From BOG-908 sp963692875 (GTDB lineage Bacteria > Pseudomonadota > Alphaproteobacteria > Acetobacterales > Acetobacteraceae), in NCBI GenBank assembly GCA_965198755.1, contig OZ240673.1:3286001-3350000 (forward strand): 64,000 bases of DNA, in the 5' to 3' direction. Of the stretch, positions 38,047 to 45,646 are shown one piece after another. Both the position numbers and the translations under genes were made by a program. Within the stretch, counting starts at the first letter, position 1. The number at the start of each line of letters is the position of its first letter. The notes under the pieces were generated by a model. That model was not told the origin of the DNA and did not search any database. It saw only the letters and a program-made list of their open reading frames with translations.

Positions 38047-39600
38047 ATGACAGCCTATCAGCGCCTGACTGGCCGGTTCGCCCGGATCGCCACCCTGTCC
38101 GAAGCCGGCGAGGTGCTGGGCTGGGACGCCAACACGATGATGCCGGCGGGCGGTGCCGCGGCGCGCGGCGACCAGCTGGCCGTGCTGGCCGGCGTGGCGC
38201 ACGGGATGCTGACCGCGCCGGAGGTGGCCGACGACCTGGCTGCGGCGGCCGCCGAAGCAGACGGCGGAAGCGGGGCGGAGGCTCGAGAGGGGCTGCACGC
38301 GAGCCGGGGCGCACGCGCCGAAGCCGCGCCGGCCAACTGGGAGGCGGCGAACCTGGCCCTGATGCGGCAGGCGCACGTGCGCGCCACCGCCCTGCCCGCC
38401 GACCTGGTCGAGGCGGAGACGCGCGCCAATCTTGCCTGCGAGACGGTGTGGCGCGAGGCGCGCGCTGCCGCCGATTTCGCCCGCGTGGCGCCCTACCTGG
38501 ACGAGGTGGTGCGGCTGTCGCGTGCCCGCGCGCAAGCCCTGTCCGACCGGCTCGGCCTCTCGCCCTACGACGCGCTGATGGACGGCTACCAGCGCGGCAT
38601 CACCGCCGCAGAGGTGGAGCCGGTATTCGCCCGGCTGCAGGCGTTCCTCGCCGACGCGCTGCCCCGGGCCGAGGCGTTGCAGGCCAGCCGCCCCGCGCCG
38701 CTGCAGCTGCAGGGCTCCTTCCCGGAGGCCGCGCAGGAGGCGCTGTGCCGCCGGCTGGCCAGCCTCGCCGGGCTGGATTTCGGCCACGCGCGGCTGGACC
38801 GCTCGACGCACCCGTTTTGCGGCGGCACGCCGACGGACGTGCGCATCACCACGCGCTACAACGAGGCGGACCCGGCGCAGGCCATCATGGGCGTGCTGCA
38901 CGAGACCGGCCACGCGCTGTACGAGCGCGGGCTGCCGGCAGACTGGGCGCGCCAGCCGGTGGGCACGGCGTCCGGCATGGCGGCGCATGAGAGCCAGTCG
39001 CTGATCATCGAGATGCAGGCGGCGCGCTCGGACGCCTATCTTGGCTGGCTGTCGGGCGAGCTGGCTGGCGCGTTCGGCGCCGCCGGCCCGGCCACCACGC
39101 CGGCGAACCTTGCGCGTCTGTGGCGGCGGGTGGAGCGCGGCTTCATCCGCGTGGACGCGGATGAGCTGACCTACCCGGCGCACGTCATCATGCGCTTTCG
39201 CCTGGAACGCGCGCTGATCGCCGGCGAGCTCGCAGTGGCCGACCTGCCGGGCGCTTGGAACGACGGGCTGCGCGCGATGCTGGGGATCACACCGCCAGAC
39301 GACCGGCTCGGCTGCCTGCAGGACATCCACTGGTACGAAGGGCTGTTCGGCTACTTCCCGTCCTACACGCTGGGTGCGATGGCCGCCGCACAACTGATGG
39401 CGGCCGCACGCGCGGCGGTGCCGGAGCTGGATGCGGGGCTTGCGCGCGGCGACCTCTCGCCGCTGGTAGGCTGGCTGGGGCGGAACGTGCACGCGCATGG
39501 CAGCCGGCTTGGTTTTTCGGAGATGTTGCTCGCGGCGACAGGGAAGACGCTGGATGCTGCGGATTTCGAACAGCATTTGACGGCACGGTATCTAGGGTGA
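38047..39600 (+). CDS. M32 family carboxypeptidase
   Basis: A 517-residue thermostable-carboxypeptidase-1-like metallopeptidase that removes C-terminal residues, cytoplasmic. Seen: the zinc motif HETGH near residues 285-289, GTASGMAAHESQS with the third ligand region, HPFCGGTPTDVRITTRY upstream and RVDADELTYPAHVIMRF downstream, all M32 signatures. Length matches the family (about 500). It is divergent from the ROK kinase. Confidence 0.93.
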   Translation: MTAYQRLTGRFARIATLSEAGEVLGWDANTMMPAGGAAARGDQLAVLAGVAHGMLTAPEVADDLAAAAAEADGGSGAEAREGLHASRGARAEAAPANWEAANLALMRQAHVRATALPADLVEAETRANLACETVWREARAAADFARVAPYLDEVVRLSRARAQALSDRLGLSPYDALMDGYQRGITAAEVEPVFARLQAFLADALPRAEALQASRPAPLQLQGSFPEAAQEALCRRLASLAGLDFGHARLDRSTHPFCGGTPTDVRITTRYNEADPAQAIMGVLHETGHALYERGLPADWARQPVGTASGMAAHESQSLIIEMQAARSDAYLGWLSGELAGAFGAAGPATTPANLARLWRRVERGFIRVDADELTYPAHVIMRFRLERALIAGELAVADLPGAWNDGLRAMLGITPPDDRLGCLQDIHWYEGLFGYFPSYTLGAMAAAQLMAAARAAVPELDAGLARGDLSPLVGWLGRNVHAHGSRLGFSEMLLAATGKTLDAADFEQHLTARYLG

Positions 39601-39601
39601 G

Positions 39602-39737
39602 ACGGGCAAGCCTGCCCTTTTGAAAATAGGCAGCGAAAAACTTCTATCCCTGCTGTCGCGAAGGTTGCTGCAGCAAGCTCCCAGGAAACAAAAGTTTTTT
39701 GGTTCTTTTTTTCAAAAAAGAACCGCTTGGCTTGCCT
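39602..39737. repeat. palindromic intergenic repeat, element 18
   Basis: Left arm is a divergent GC-richer version (CTGCC with GGCAG around CTTTTGAAAATA) that still pairs; middle class A forward; right arm TTC/GAA tip i. The changed stem with kept pairing is a good example of compensation. Confidence 0.85.
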
Positions 39738-39773
39738 TTGGGCGCTGTGCCGCTCGCGTTGAGTTCGCACCGA

Positions 39774-39868
39774 AGAAGCAAGCAAGCGGTTCTTTTTTGG
39801 AAAAAAGAACCAAAAAACTTTTGGTTCTCGGGGTATGCCGTGTGGATAGGGTCGCGACAGCGGGATTG
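39774..39868. repeat. palindromic repeat, element 19 (right arm lost)
   Basis: Left arm GGTTC/GAACC with loop GG, then a class A reversed middle ending GGTCGCGACAGCGGGA. No right arm: the FMN reductase gene starts 10 bp further on. It stands 36 bp from element 18. Confidence 0.85.
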
Positions 39869-39878
39869 GATCACACAC

Positions 39879-40463
39879 ATGACACTCGTCATTCCCGTCC
39901 TGCTCGGGTCCGTGCGGCGAGACCGCCTCGGCCTGCGCGCGGCGCGCTTCGTCGTCGACGCGGTGGCCGCGCGCGGGCACGAGGCGGTGCTCGTCGACCC
40001 GATGGAGCTGCAGCTTCCGTTGCTCGACCGGATGTACAAGGAACACGAGCCGGGCGAGGCGCCGGAGCATCTCGAGCGCCTGGCGCAGCTCTATCGGCGG
40101 TCCGATGGTTTCCTGGTGGTCAGCGCGGAGTACAACAACGGCATTCCGCCGGCGTTGAAGAACCTGCTGGACTACTTCCTAGAGGAGTATTTCTGGCGGC
40201 CGTCGGGAATCGTCTGTTACTCGGCCGGGCAGTTCGGCGGCGTGCGCGCGGCGATGCAGCTGCGGATGGTGCTTGCCGAGCTGGGCATGCCGAGCGTGCC
40301 AAGCCTGCTGCCGATCCCGTGCGCGCAGCAGGTCCTCGACGAAGCCGGCCATCCCACCCAGGACGGTGCCTGGATCGATAAAGCCTGGGGAAAGTTCATC
40401 GGGGAGTTTACGTGGTACGCCGAAGCTTTTCGCGCCCGCCGCACCACGGGCGTGCCCTACTGA
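39879..40463 (+). CDS. NADPH-dependent FMN reductase
   Basis: A 194-residue flavodoxin-like fold protein. Seen: the flavin phosphate loop VLLGSVRRDRLGLRAARF (opening VLLGSVR) and SAEYNNGIPPALKNLLDYF, the family signature around the isoalloxazine ring. Members reduce FMN, quinones, azo dyes or chromate with NAD(P)H. The ATG at 39879 is preferred; frames further upstream read element 19. No partner monooxygenase lies next to it. Confidence 0.88.
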   Translation: MTLVIPVLLGSVRRDRLGLRAARFVVDAVAARGHEAVLVDPMELQLPLLDRMYKEHEPGEAPEHLERLAQLYRRSDGFLVVSAEYNNGIPPALKNLLDYFLEEYFWRPSGIVCYSAGQFGGVRAAMQLRMVLAELGMPSVPSLLPIPCAQQVLDEAGHPTQDGAWIDKAWGKFIGEFTWYAEAFRARRTTGVPY

Positions 40464-40507
40464 CGTTGTAACAGCAGCCCGAAACGGTGACTCCAGCAAG
40501 ATCTGGC

Positions 40508-40660
40508 GGCAAGAAAGCAAGGCCTTCTTTTTTGAAAAAAAAGCAAAAAACTTTTATGATGGCTGTCGCGCCGGGTTGAACGAAGCGCCTCGACAACACG
40601 CAACCAAAAGTAGACAAAAGTTTTTTGGTTCTTTTTTTCAAAAAAGAACTGCTTGCTTTA
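40508..40660. repeat. palindromic intergenic repeat, element 20
   Basis: Left arm CTTC-type with a small deletion on its 3' strand, class B middle forward (TTGAACGAAGCGCCTCGAC), right arm TTC/GAA tip i. It lies between convergent genes. Confidence 0.88.
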
Positions 40661-40748
40661 CGTTGTTTCCCAGCATGCACGCGTATCTGATAGACGTTTT
40701 GCTGTTGTTCCTCGCAACGGTCCGCCTTGAGGCCAGACGCATCCAGTG

Positions 40749-41951
40749 TCAACTCGCGAGCTGCGCGGCGATCCTGTCGGCCAGGCGGCGGGCCACTTCC
40801 TGCTTCGGCAGATGAGGCCAGTGTTCCGCGCCGTCGGCGGTGATCAGGTGCACCTGGTTGCTGGTGCCGCCCATGATGCCGGTCTCGGCGCGCACGTCGT
40901 TGGCCACGATCCAGTCGCAGCCTTTGGCCGCGCGCTTGGCGGTGGCGTAGGCCAGCACGTCGTCGGTCTCCGCGGCGAAGCCCACGGCCAGGCGCGGGCG
41001 CAGCGGGCCGGGGCGGCACAGCGCGGCGAGGATGTCCGGGTTGGGCACCAGGTTCAGCGCGGGGGCGCCGGCGGATTTCTTCAGCTTGGCTGTCGAGGCA
41101 CCGGCAGGGCGCCAGTCGGCCACCGCGGCGGCGAACACGGCGGCGTCGGCCGGCAATGCCTGCTCGCAGGCGGCCAGCATCTGCACGCCGGTCTGTACGC
41201 GGTGGGTGGCCACGCCCGGCGGGTCGGGCAGGGCGGTCGGGCCGCTGACCAGCGTCACGCGCGCGCCGAGTGCGGCGGCGGCCGCCGCGATGGCGTAGCC
41301 CTGCCGGCCGCTGCTGTGGTTGGCAATGTAGCGGACCGCGTCGATGGGCTCCTGCGTCGGGCCGGCGGTGACCAGCACATGGCGGCCGGCGAGCGTGCGG
41401 GCCGCGGCGAAGAAAGCCTCGATGGCGGCGAAGATGTCCGCGGGTTCGGCCAGCCGGCCGGGGCCGAACTCGTGGCAGGCCATCTCGCCTTCGGTGGGGC
41501 CCACGAAGCGGACGCCGCGGGTGGCCAGCGTGGCCACGTTGGCCTGGGTGGCCGGGTGCAGCCACATGCGCACGTTCATCGCAGGCGCCGCCAGCACGGG
41601 CTTGTCGGTGGCGAGCAGCACCGTGGTGGCGAGGTCGGGGCAGTGTCCGCCGGCGTGGCGCGCCAGGATGTCGGCCGAGGCAGGGGCGACTACAATCAGG
41701 TCGGCGGCGCGGGACAGCTCGATGTGGCCCATGCGGCTCTCGTCGGTCAGCGACCACATGTCGGTGTAGACGTGGTTCTCGGTGAGCGCCTGCAGCGAGA
41801 GGGGGGTGACGAAGCGCGCGCCGGCCTCGGTCAGCACGGCGGTGACCTCGATGCCGGCGCGACGGCACAGACGCACCAATTCGAGCGACTTGAAGGCGGC
41901 GATGCCTCCCGCGACGATGAGCAGAATGCGCCGTGGGTTCAGAGCCGGCAT
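40749..41951 (-). CDS. coaBC: bifunctional phosphopantothenoylcysteine decarboxylase/synthetase
   Basis: A 400-residue enzyme for two steps of coenzyme A synthesis. Residues 1-180 are the CoaC flavoprotein: GGIAAFKSLELVR, HIELSRAADLIVVAPASAD with the catalytic His and PAMNVRMW; the rest is CoaB: VTAGPTQEPIDAVRYIANHSSGRQG split over the dinucleotide site, AAVADWRP and KLKKS. The start codon at 41951 lies in the fifth and most diverged unit of a tandem repeat derived from the ubiE 3' end, and the first codons (MPALNP) are made of repeat sequence. Same strand as ubiE. Confidence 0.95.
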   Translation of the reverse strand: MPALNPRRILLIVAGGIAAFKSLELVRLCRRAGIEVTAVLTEAGARFVTPLSLQALTENHVYTDMWSLTDESRMGHIELSRAADLIVVAPASADILARHAGGHCPDLATTVLLATDKPVLAAPAMNVRMWLHPATQANVATLATRGVRFVGPTEGEMACHEFGPGRLAEPADIFAAIEAFFAAARTLAGRHVLVTAGPTQEPIDAVRYIANHSSGRQGYAIAAAAAALGARVTLVSGPTALPDPPGVATHRVQTGVQMLAACEQALPADAAVFAAAVADWRPAGASTAKLKKSAGAPALNLVPNPDILAALCRPGPLRPRLAVGFAAETDDVLAYATAKRAAKGCDWIVANDVRAETGIMGGTSNQVHLITADGAEHWPHLPKQEVARRLADRIAAQLAS

Positions 41952-42098
41952 TCCGAATATATGCGTTTTGGTGTCAAAGCCGCCACCCCGAATAGATGGA
42001 TTTTCGGTGTCAAAGCCGCCGTCCCGAGTGGATGCATCTCAGTGTCAGAGCCGCCATCCCGAGTGGATGCATTTCGGTGTCAGAGCCGCCATCCCGAG
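41936..42098 (-). repeat. 35/36-bp tandem repeat, five units, from ubiE 3' end to coaBC start
   Basis: The block around AGAGCCGCCATCCCGAG recurs with anchors at 41943, 41978, 42014, 42049 and 42084 (spacing 35, 36, 35, 35). The rightmost unit encodes the last residues of UbiE (IHSGWRL and its stop). The leftmost, most diverged unit contains the coaBC ATG. Confidence 0.9.
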
Positions 42099-42886
42099 TG
42101 GATGGCGGCGATACCGCCCGACAGGTTCTCGTAGGCGACCCGTTCCAGCCCGGCCTGCGCCATCATCGACGCCAGGCTCTCCTGGTCGGGAAAGGTGCGG
42201 ATGCTCTCTGCGAGGTAGCGGTAGCTCTCGCTGTCGCCGGCGACCAGCTTGCCCACGCGCGGCAGCACGTCGAACGACCAGCGGTCGTAGAGCGGGTCCA
42301 GCACGGCCACCTGCAGGCGGGAGAACTCCAGGCAGAAGAAGCGGCCGCCTGGCTTGAGCACGCGGCGGGCCTCGCGCAGCACGGCCGGCTTGTCGGTGCA
42401 GTTGCGCAGGCCGAAGGCGATGCTGACGGTATCCACGCAGCCGTTAGGGAAGGGCAGCATCTCGGCATCGGCCACGGTGTAGGTGAAGGGGGCGACGATG
42501 CCGCGGCCGATGGCGCGGTCCCGCCCCCCGGACAGCATGGCGGCGTTGATGTCGGTGAGGAACACCGGGCCGCCGCCGCGGCGCAGCCAGCTGGTGGCGA
42601 TGTCGCCGGTGCCGGACGCGAGGTCAAGCAGGGTCTTGGCAGGCGACGGGCGCATGCGGGTGGCGAAGATGGACTTCCAGACGCGGTGGATGCCGAGCGA
42701 CATCAGGTCGTTCATCACGTCGTATCTCGGCGCCACGCTGTCGAACACGGCGCGCACCATCGGCTTCTTCGCTGCGGCCGGCACGCGGCGGTAGCCGAAA
42801 TCGGTCTCCGGCCCGGACGCTTGCGGGCTGGGGACAGCGCCTAGGGAGGGCTGGATAGCGGGCTGGTCGGTCTGGTTGTCGGTCAC
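42080..42886 (-). CDS. ubiE: demethylmenaquinone/ubiquinone methyltransferase
   Basis: A 268-residue C-methyltransferase of ubiquinone (and menaquinone) synthesis using SAM. Seen: VFDSVAPRYDVMNDLMSLGIHRVWK (opening VFDSVAPRYDVMND), LLDLASGTGDIA as motif I, FGLRNCTDKPAVLREARRVLKPGG and FCLEFS, ending GGIAAIHSGWRL. The GTG at 42886 is taken as the start because the conserved part begins soon after; about 45 residues of polar leader precede it. mutM starts 27 bp away on the other strand, so the two share a promoter region. Confidence 0.93.
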   Translation of the reverse strand: MTDNQTDQPAIQPSLGAVPSPQASGPETDFGYRRVPAAAKKPMVRAVFDSVAPRYDVMNDLMSLGIHRVWKSIFATRMRPSPAKTLLDLASGTGDIATSWLRRGGGPVFLTDINAAMLSGGRDRAIGRGIVAPFTYTVADAEMLPFPNGCVDTVSIAFGLRNCTDKPAVLREARRVLKPGGRFFCLEFSRLQVAVLDPLYDRWSFDVLPRVGKLVAGDSESYRYLAESIRTFPDQESLASMMAQAGLERVAYENLSGGIAAIHSGWRL

Positions 42887-42913
42887 GGCTGGTGTATAGC
42901 CTGCGGTCGCACG

Positions 42914-43762
42914 ATGCCGGAACTCCCTGAAGTAGAAACCGTGATGCGCGGGCTGGCGGCCCGGCTGGACGGCCACGTGATCGCGAGCGCCGAGCTGCGC
43001 CGGCCGGATTTGCGCTGGGCGGTGCCCGGCGGATTCGCGGCGCGGCTGACCGGCGCGCGAGTGGCGGGCTTCCGCCGGCGTGGCAAATACATCCTGATGC
43101 GGCTCTCCGGTGGCGACAGTGTGGTGCTGCATCTGGGCATGTCCGGCCGGATGAACATCACTGTGGGACAGGCAAACGCGCCCGCGCTGCCGGTGCTGCA
43201 CGAACACCTGGTGCTGACCACCGACGAGGGCTGCCGCATCGCCTTCGTGGACCCGCGCCGCTTCGGCAGCCTGGACCTGGTGGCGACCGATGCCGAAGAG
43301 AGCCACCGGCTGCTGGCCGGACTAGGCCCGGAGCCGCTGGAGCCGGGCTTCGACGCGGCCTACCTGTCGTCCATGCTGGCGGGGCGGCGCACGCCGATCA
43401 AGGCGGCGCTGCTGGACCAGGCCGTGGTGGCGGGACTGGGCAACATCTACGTGTGCGAGGCGCTGTTCCGCGCGTCCATCTCGCCGCGGCGGCTGGCGGC
43501 CAGCGTGGCCGGCGCGCGGGCGGCGCGGCTGGTGCCGCAGATCAAGGCGACGCTGCAGGACGCGATCGCGGCAGGCGGGTCGTCTTTGCGGGACTACGTG
43601 CAGCCGAGCGGGGAGCTTGGGTACTTCCAGCATGCCTGGCGGGTGTACGCGCGGGAGGGACAGCCGTGCGAGCGGTGCCCGGGAGCGCCGGCGTGTGCGG
43701 GGGTGCGGCGGATCGTGCAGTCGGGGCGGAGCACGTTTTTCTGTGCGCTGACGCAAAGGTAG
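42914..43762 (+). CDS. mutM: formamidopyrimidine-DNA glycosylase
   Basis: A 282-residue base-excision enzyme that removes 8-oxoguanine and formamidopyrimidines. Seen: the N-terminal PELPEVET with the catalytic proline and Glu, RRRGKYILM with the beta-delta elimination Lys, the helix-two-turn-helix (GLGNIYVCEALF) and a C-terminal zinc finger. The finger is atypical: cysteines lie in PCERC, PAC and FFC, and the usual final CxxC is CALT. All other elements are canonical. Confidence 0.95.
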   Translation: MPELPEVETVMRGLAARLDGHVIASAELRRPDLRWAVPGGFAARLTGARVAGFRRRGKYILMRLSGGDSVVLHLGMSGRMNITVGQANAPALPVLHEHLVLTTDEGCRIAFVDPRRFGSLDLVATDAEESHRLLAGLGPEPLEPGFDAAYLSSMLAGRRTPIKAALLDQAVVAGLGNIYVCEALFRASISPRRLAASVAGARAARLVPQIKATLQDAIAAGGSSLRDYVQPSGELGYFQHAWRVYAREGQPCERCPGAPACAGVRRIVQSGRSTFFCALTQR

Positions 43763-43898
43763 AAAGCGGTTCTTTTTTGAAAAAAAGAACCAAAAAACTT
43801 TGTTCCCTTGAGTACATGCTGAGGGAGACTCCGCGACAGCAGGACCAAAAGTCTTTTGCTTCTTTTCTTCAGAAAAGAAGGCCTTGCCTTTCTTGCCG
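43762..43898. repeat. palindromic intergenic repeat, element 21
   Basis: Left arm TTC/GAA tip i, middle class A reversed with changes (GAGTACATGCTGAGGGAGACTC), right arm tip iii. It begins at the mutM stop codon. Confidence 0.9.
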
Positions 43899-43991
43899 AA
43901 CGTCGGAGGGTCACGTTGTAGGGCCGTCCGTCTTACTTTCCCCTCGGCCGGCCGGTTTATACGTGTGGCACCGTTGCGAAGGAGAACAGAG

Positions 43992-44417
43992 ATGACCCGC
44001 GTAGAGACGCCACCCTCGCCGGACGGGGTGATCGCCTACCTGACCGTGACCGACGGCGAGGCGGCAATCGCCTTCTATCGCGCGGCCTTCAACGCCGAAG
44101 AGGTCTTCCGCAACCCGGCCGATGACGGCAAGCGCCTGCTGCACGCGCGGCTGGCCATCAACAACGGCATGATCATGCTGTCGGACGATTTTCCCGAGTA
44201 CCGGGGCGGCCAGTCCAGGGCGGCCGCGCCGGGACAGCCGACAGGCGTCATGCTGGCCATGTCAGTGCCGGATGTCGACCTGCTGTTCAACAGCGCCGTG
44301 GCTGCCGGGGCGACGCCGCTGATGCCGCCGGCGGACATGTTCTGGGGCGAGCGGTTCTGCCAGTTGCGCGACCCGTTCGGGCATGAGTGGGCGTTGAACG
44401 GGCCAGTTAAAGCGTGA
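43992..44417 (+). CDS. VOC family protein (PhnB-like)
   Basis: A 141-residue protein with the PhnB/3-dmu-9_3-mt type VOC fold: AYLTVTDGEAAIAFYRAAF, a long middle with MIMLSDDFPEYRG, and MFWGERFCQLRDPFGHEWAL at the end. Members are often annotated glyoxalase-like or PhnB without proven activity. The ATG at 43992 has GGAGA 8 nt upstream. It stands alone between elements 21 and 22. Confidence 0.87.
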   Translation: MTRVETPPSPDGVIAYLTVTDGEAAIAFYRAAFNAEEVFRNPADDGKRLLHARLAINNGMIMLSDDFPEYRGGQSRAAAPGQPTGVMLAMSVPDVDLLFNSAVAAGATPLMPPADMFWGERFCQLRDPFGHEWALNGPVKA

Positions 44418-44525
44418 AGCAAGCAGTTCTTTTTTGAAAAAAAGAACCAAAAATTTTTGGTCTCTTGGGCGCGTGTGGTCGGAACGGTCGCGACTACGCT
44501 GGTAGAGTTCCTTACTTTCTTACTC
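44416..44525. repeat. palindromic repeat, element 22 (right arm degenerate)
   Basis: Left arm TTC/GAA tip i, link mutated to AAAAATTTTTGG, middle class A reversed and shortened (TTGGGCGCGTG, GGTCGCGAC). The right arm is reduced to GTTCCTTACTTTCTTACT. It begins at the VOC stop. Confidence 0.75.
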
Positions 44526-44541
44526 GACACCGCCTCCCTTG

Positions 44542-44730
44542 TTACAAAAGAGCCGACACTTCGCCCCGTCTGCCTTGCACCGCCTCCATGATGGTCCGCA
44601 CCGCGTCCTGAAGCTGCTCCAGAAGCACGTCTGCCTGTTCGACATCCAGTTCGGAGATGATCGTCTGTTCGGGCAGGTCGTGGATCAAGACGACCCGGTC
44701 GAACATCGTGCGTGCTTGGAGAGTGCTCAT
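44542..44730 (-). CDS. small hypothetical acidic protein
   Basis: A 62-residue frame from an ATG at 44730. The composition (alternating hydrophobic and acidic residues, DLPEQTIISELDVEQADVLLEQL) looks like a folded alpha-beta protein and not a chance frame. No family is recognised. A longer start (TTG at 44766) would add 12 residues. It is divergent from the DUF427 gene 107 bp away. Confidence 0.5.
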   Translation of the reverse strand: MSTLQARTMFDRVVLIHDLPEQTIISELDVEQADVLLEQLQDAVRTIMEAVQGRRGEVSALL

Positions 44731-44837
44731 GCGGATGATCTGCGCATGAAAGCTTCTTGGGCTCAAGGAAAAGTGATGCCGATACCATAACGAGCCTCAC
44801 CTGTGGTAAATCTGCCGGATGCCCCCAAGCTCTCGGC

Positions 44838-45308
44838 ATGATCACACGTCGCCGCGTAGCAGATTTCCCGCGTCCGCCTGCCCTGGAGCGTGTGACGCAG
44901 CCGGTGCGCATCGTGCTGGCGGGCCAGACGGTGGCGCAGACCGACCAGGCCTGGCGCATCCTGGAGACCACGCACCCGCCCACCTACTACCTGCCCATGG
45001 GTGCCTTTGCGCCCGGCGTGCTGACCCCCCGGCCACGCACCAGCTTCTGCGAGTGGAAGGGCGTGGCGTGCTACCTGAGCGTGGCCGCCGGCGGGCGGGC
45101 GGAGCAGGACGCCGCCTGGACCTACCCTGACCCGTCGGCCGCCTACGCGGCGTTGCGCGACCACGTGGCCGTCTATGCCGGGCGGATGGACGCGTGCTTC
45201 GTGGGCGACGAGCAGGTGACGCCGCAGCCGGGCGGGTTCTACGGCGGGTGGATCACCAGCGGGTTCGAAGGTCCGTTCAAGGGAGCGCCGGGAACGGAGT
45301 ACTGGTAG
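44838..45308 (+). CDS. DUF427 domain protein
   Basis: A 156-residue protein with the DUF427 fold: RIVLAGQTVAQTDQAWRILE, THPPTYYLPMGAF, the conserved SFCEWKGVACYLSV and AAWTYPDPSAAYAALRDHVAVY, ending GGFYGGWIT. Function is unknown, possibly a small-molecule binding or hydrolase-like beta-tent. ATG at 44838 is chosen because the conserved region begins about 20 residues later. Confidence 0.85.
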   Translation: MITRRRVADFPRPPALERVTQPVRIVLAGQTVAQTDQAWRILETTHPPTYYLPMGAFAPGVLTPRPRTSFCEWKGVACYLSVAAGGRAEQDAAWTYPDPSAAYAALRDHVAVYAGRMDACFVGDEQVTPQPGGFYGGWITSGFEGPFKGAPGTEYW

Positions 45309-45337
45309 GTGGAAGCGTTGCTAGAAATAACATAATA

Positions 45338-45434
45338 CTCTTGTTCCCTGCGCGCGCGTCGCAGAAACCTCCGCGACAGCAGGGACCAAAAGTTTTTTGT
45401 GCTTTTTCAAAAAAGCAGGCCTTCTTTTTTTTCC
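45338..45434. repeat. palindromic repeat, element 23 (left arm lost)
   Basis: Class A reversed middle (CGCGCGCGTCGCAGAAACC, CCGCGACAGC) and a right arm of the GC type (GTGC/GCAG around T5C A6). The left side is reduced to CTCTTGTTCCC. Confidence 0.8.
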
Positions 45435-45488
45435 GGCATGCGGAGTGAGCACGCTCGCTAGTGTTGAGCTTGCGAGAACCTCGATCAA

Positions 45489-45627
45489 TTGAGAGAAAGC
45501 AAGGCCTGCTTTTTTGAAAAAAAGCAGCAAAAAACTTTTGTCTCGGCTGTCGCTGACTCTCCAACAGCGCGCGCAAGGGATAAAGTTTTTTGGTTCTTTT
45601 TTTCAAAAAAGAACCGCTTGCTTTTTG
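45489..45627. repeat. palindromic intergenic repeat, element 24
   Basis: Left arm CTGC/GCAG tip i, middle class A forward (CTGTCGCTGACTC, GCGCGCGCAAGGGA), right arm TTC/GAA tip i. Elements 23 and 24 fill the 338-bp gap between convergent genes; no gene is seen there. Confidence 0.9.
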
Positions 45628-45646
45628 CGTCCGAAAACCCTCGGTC

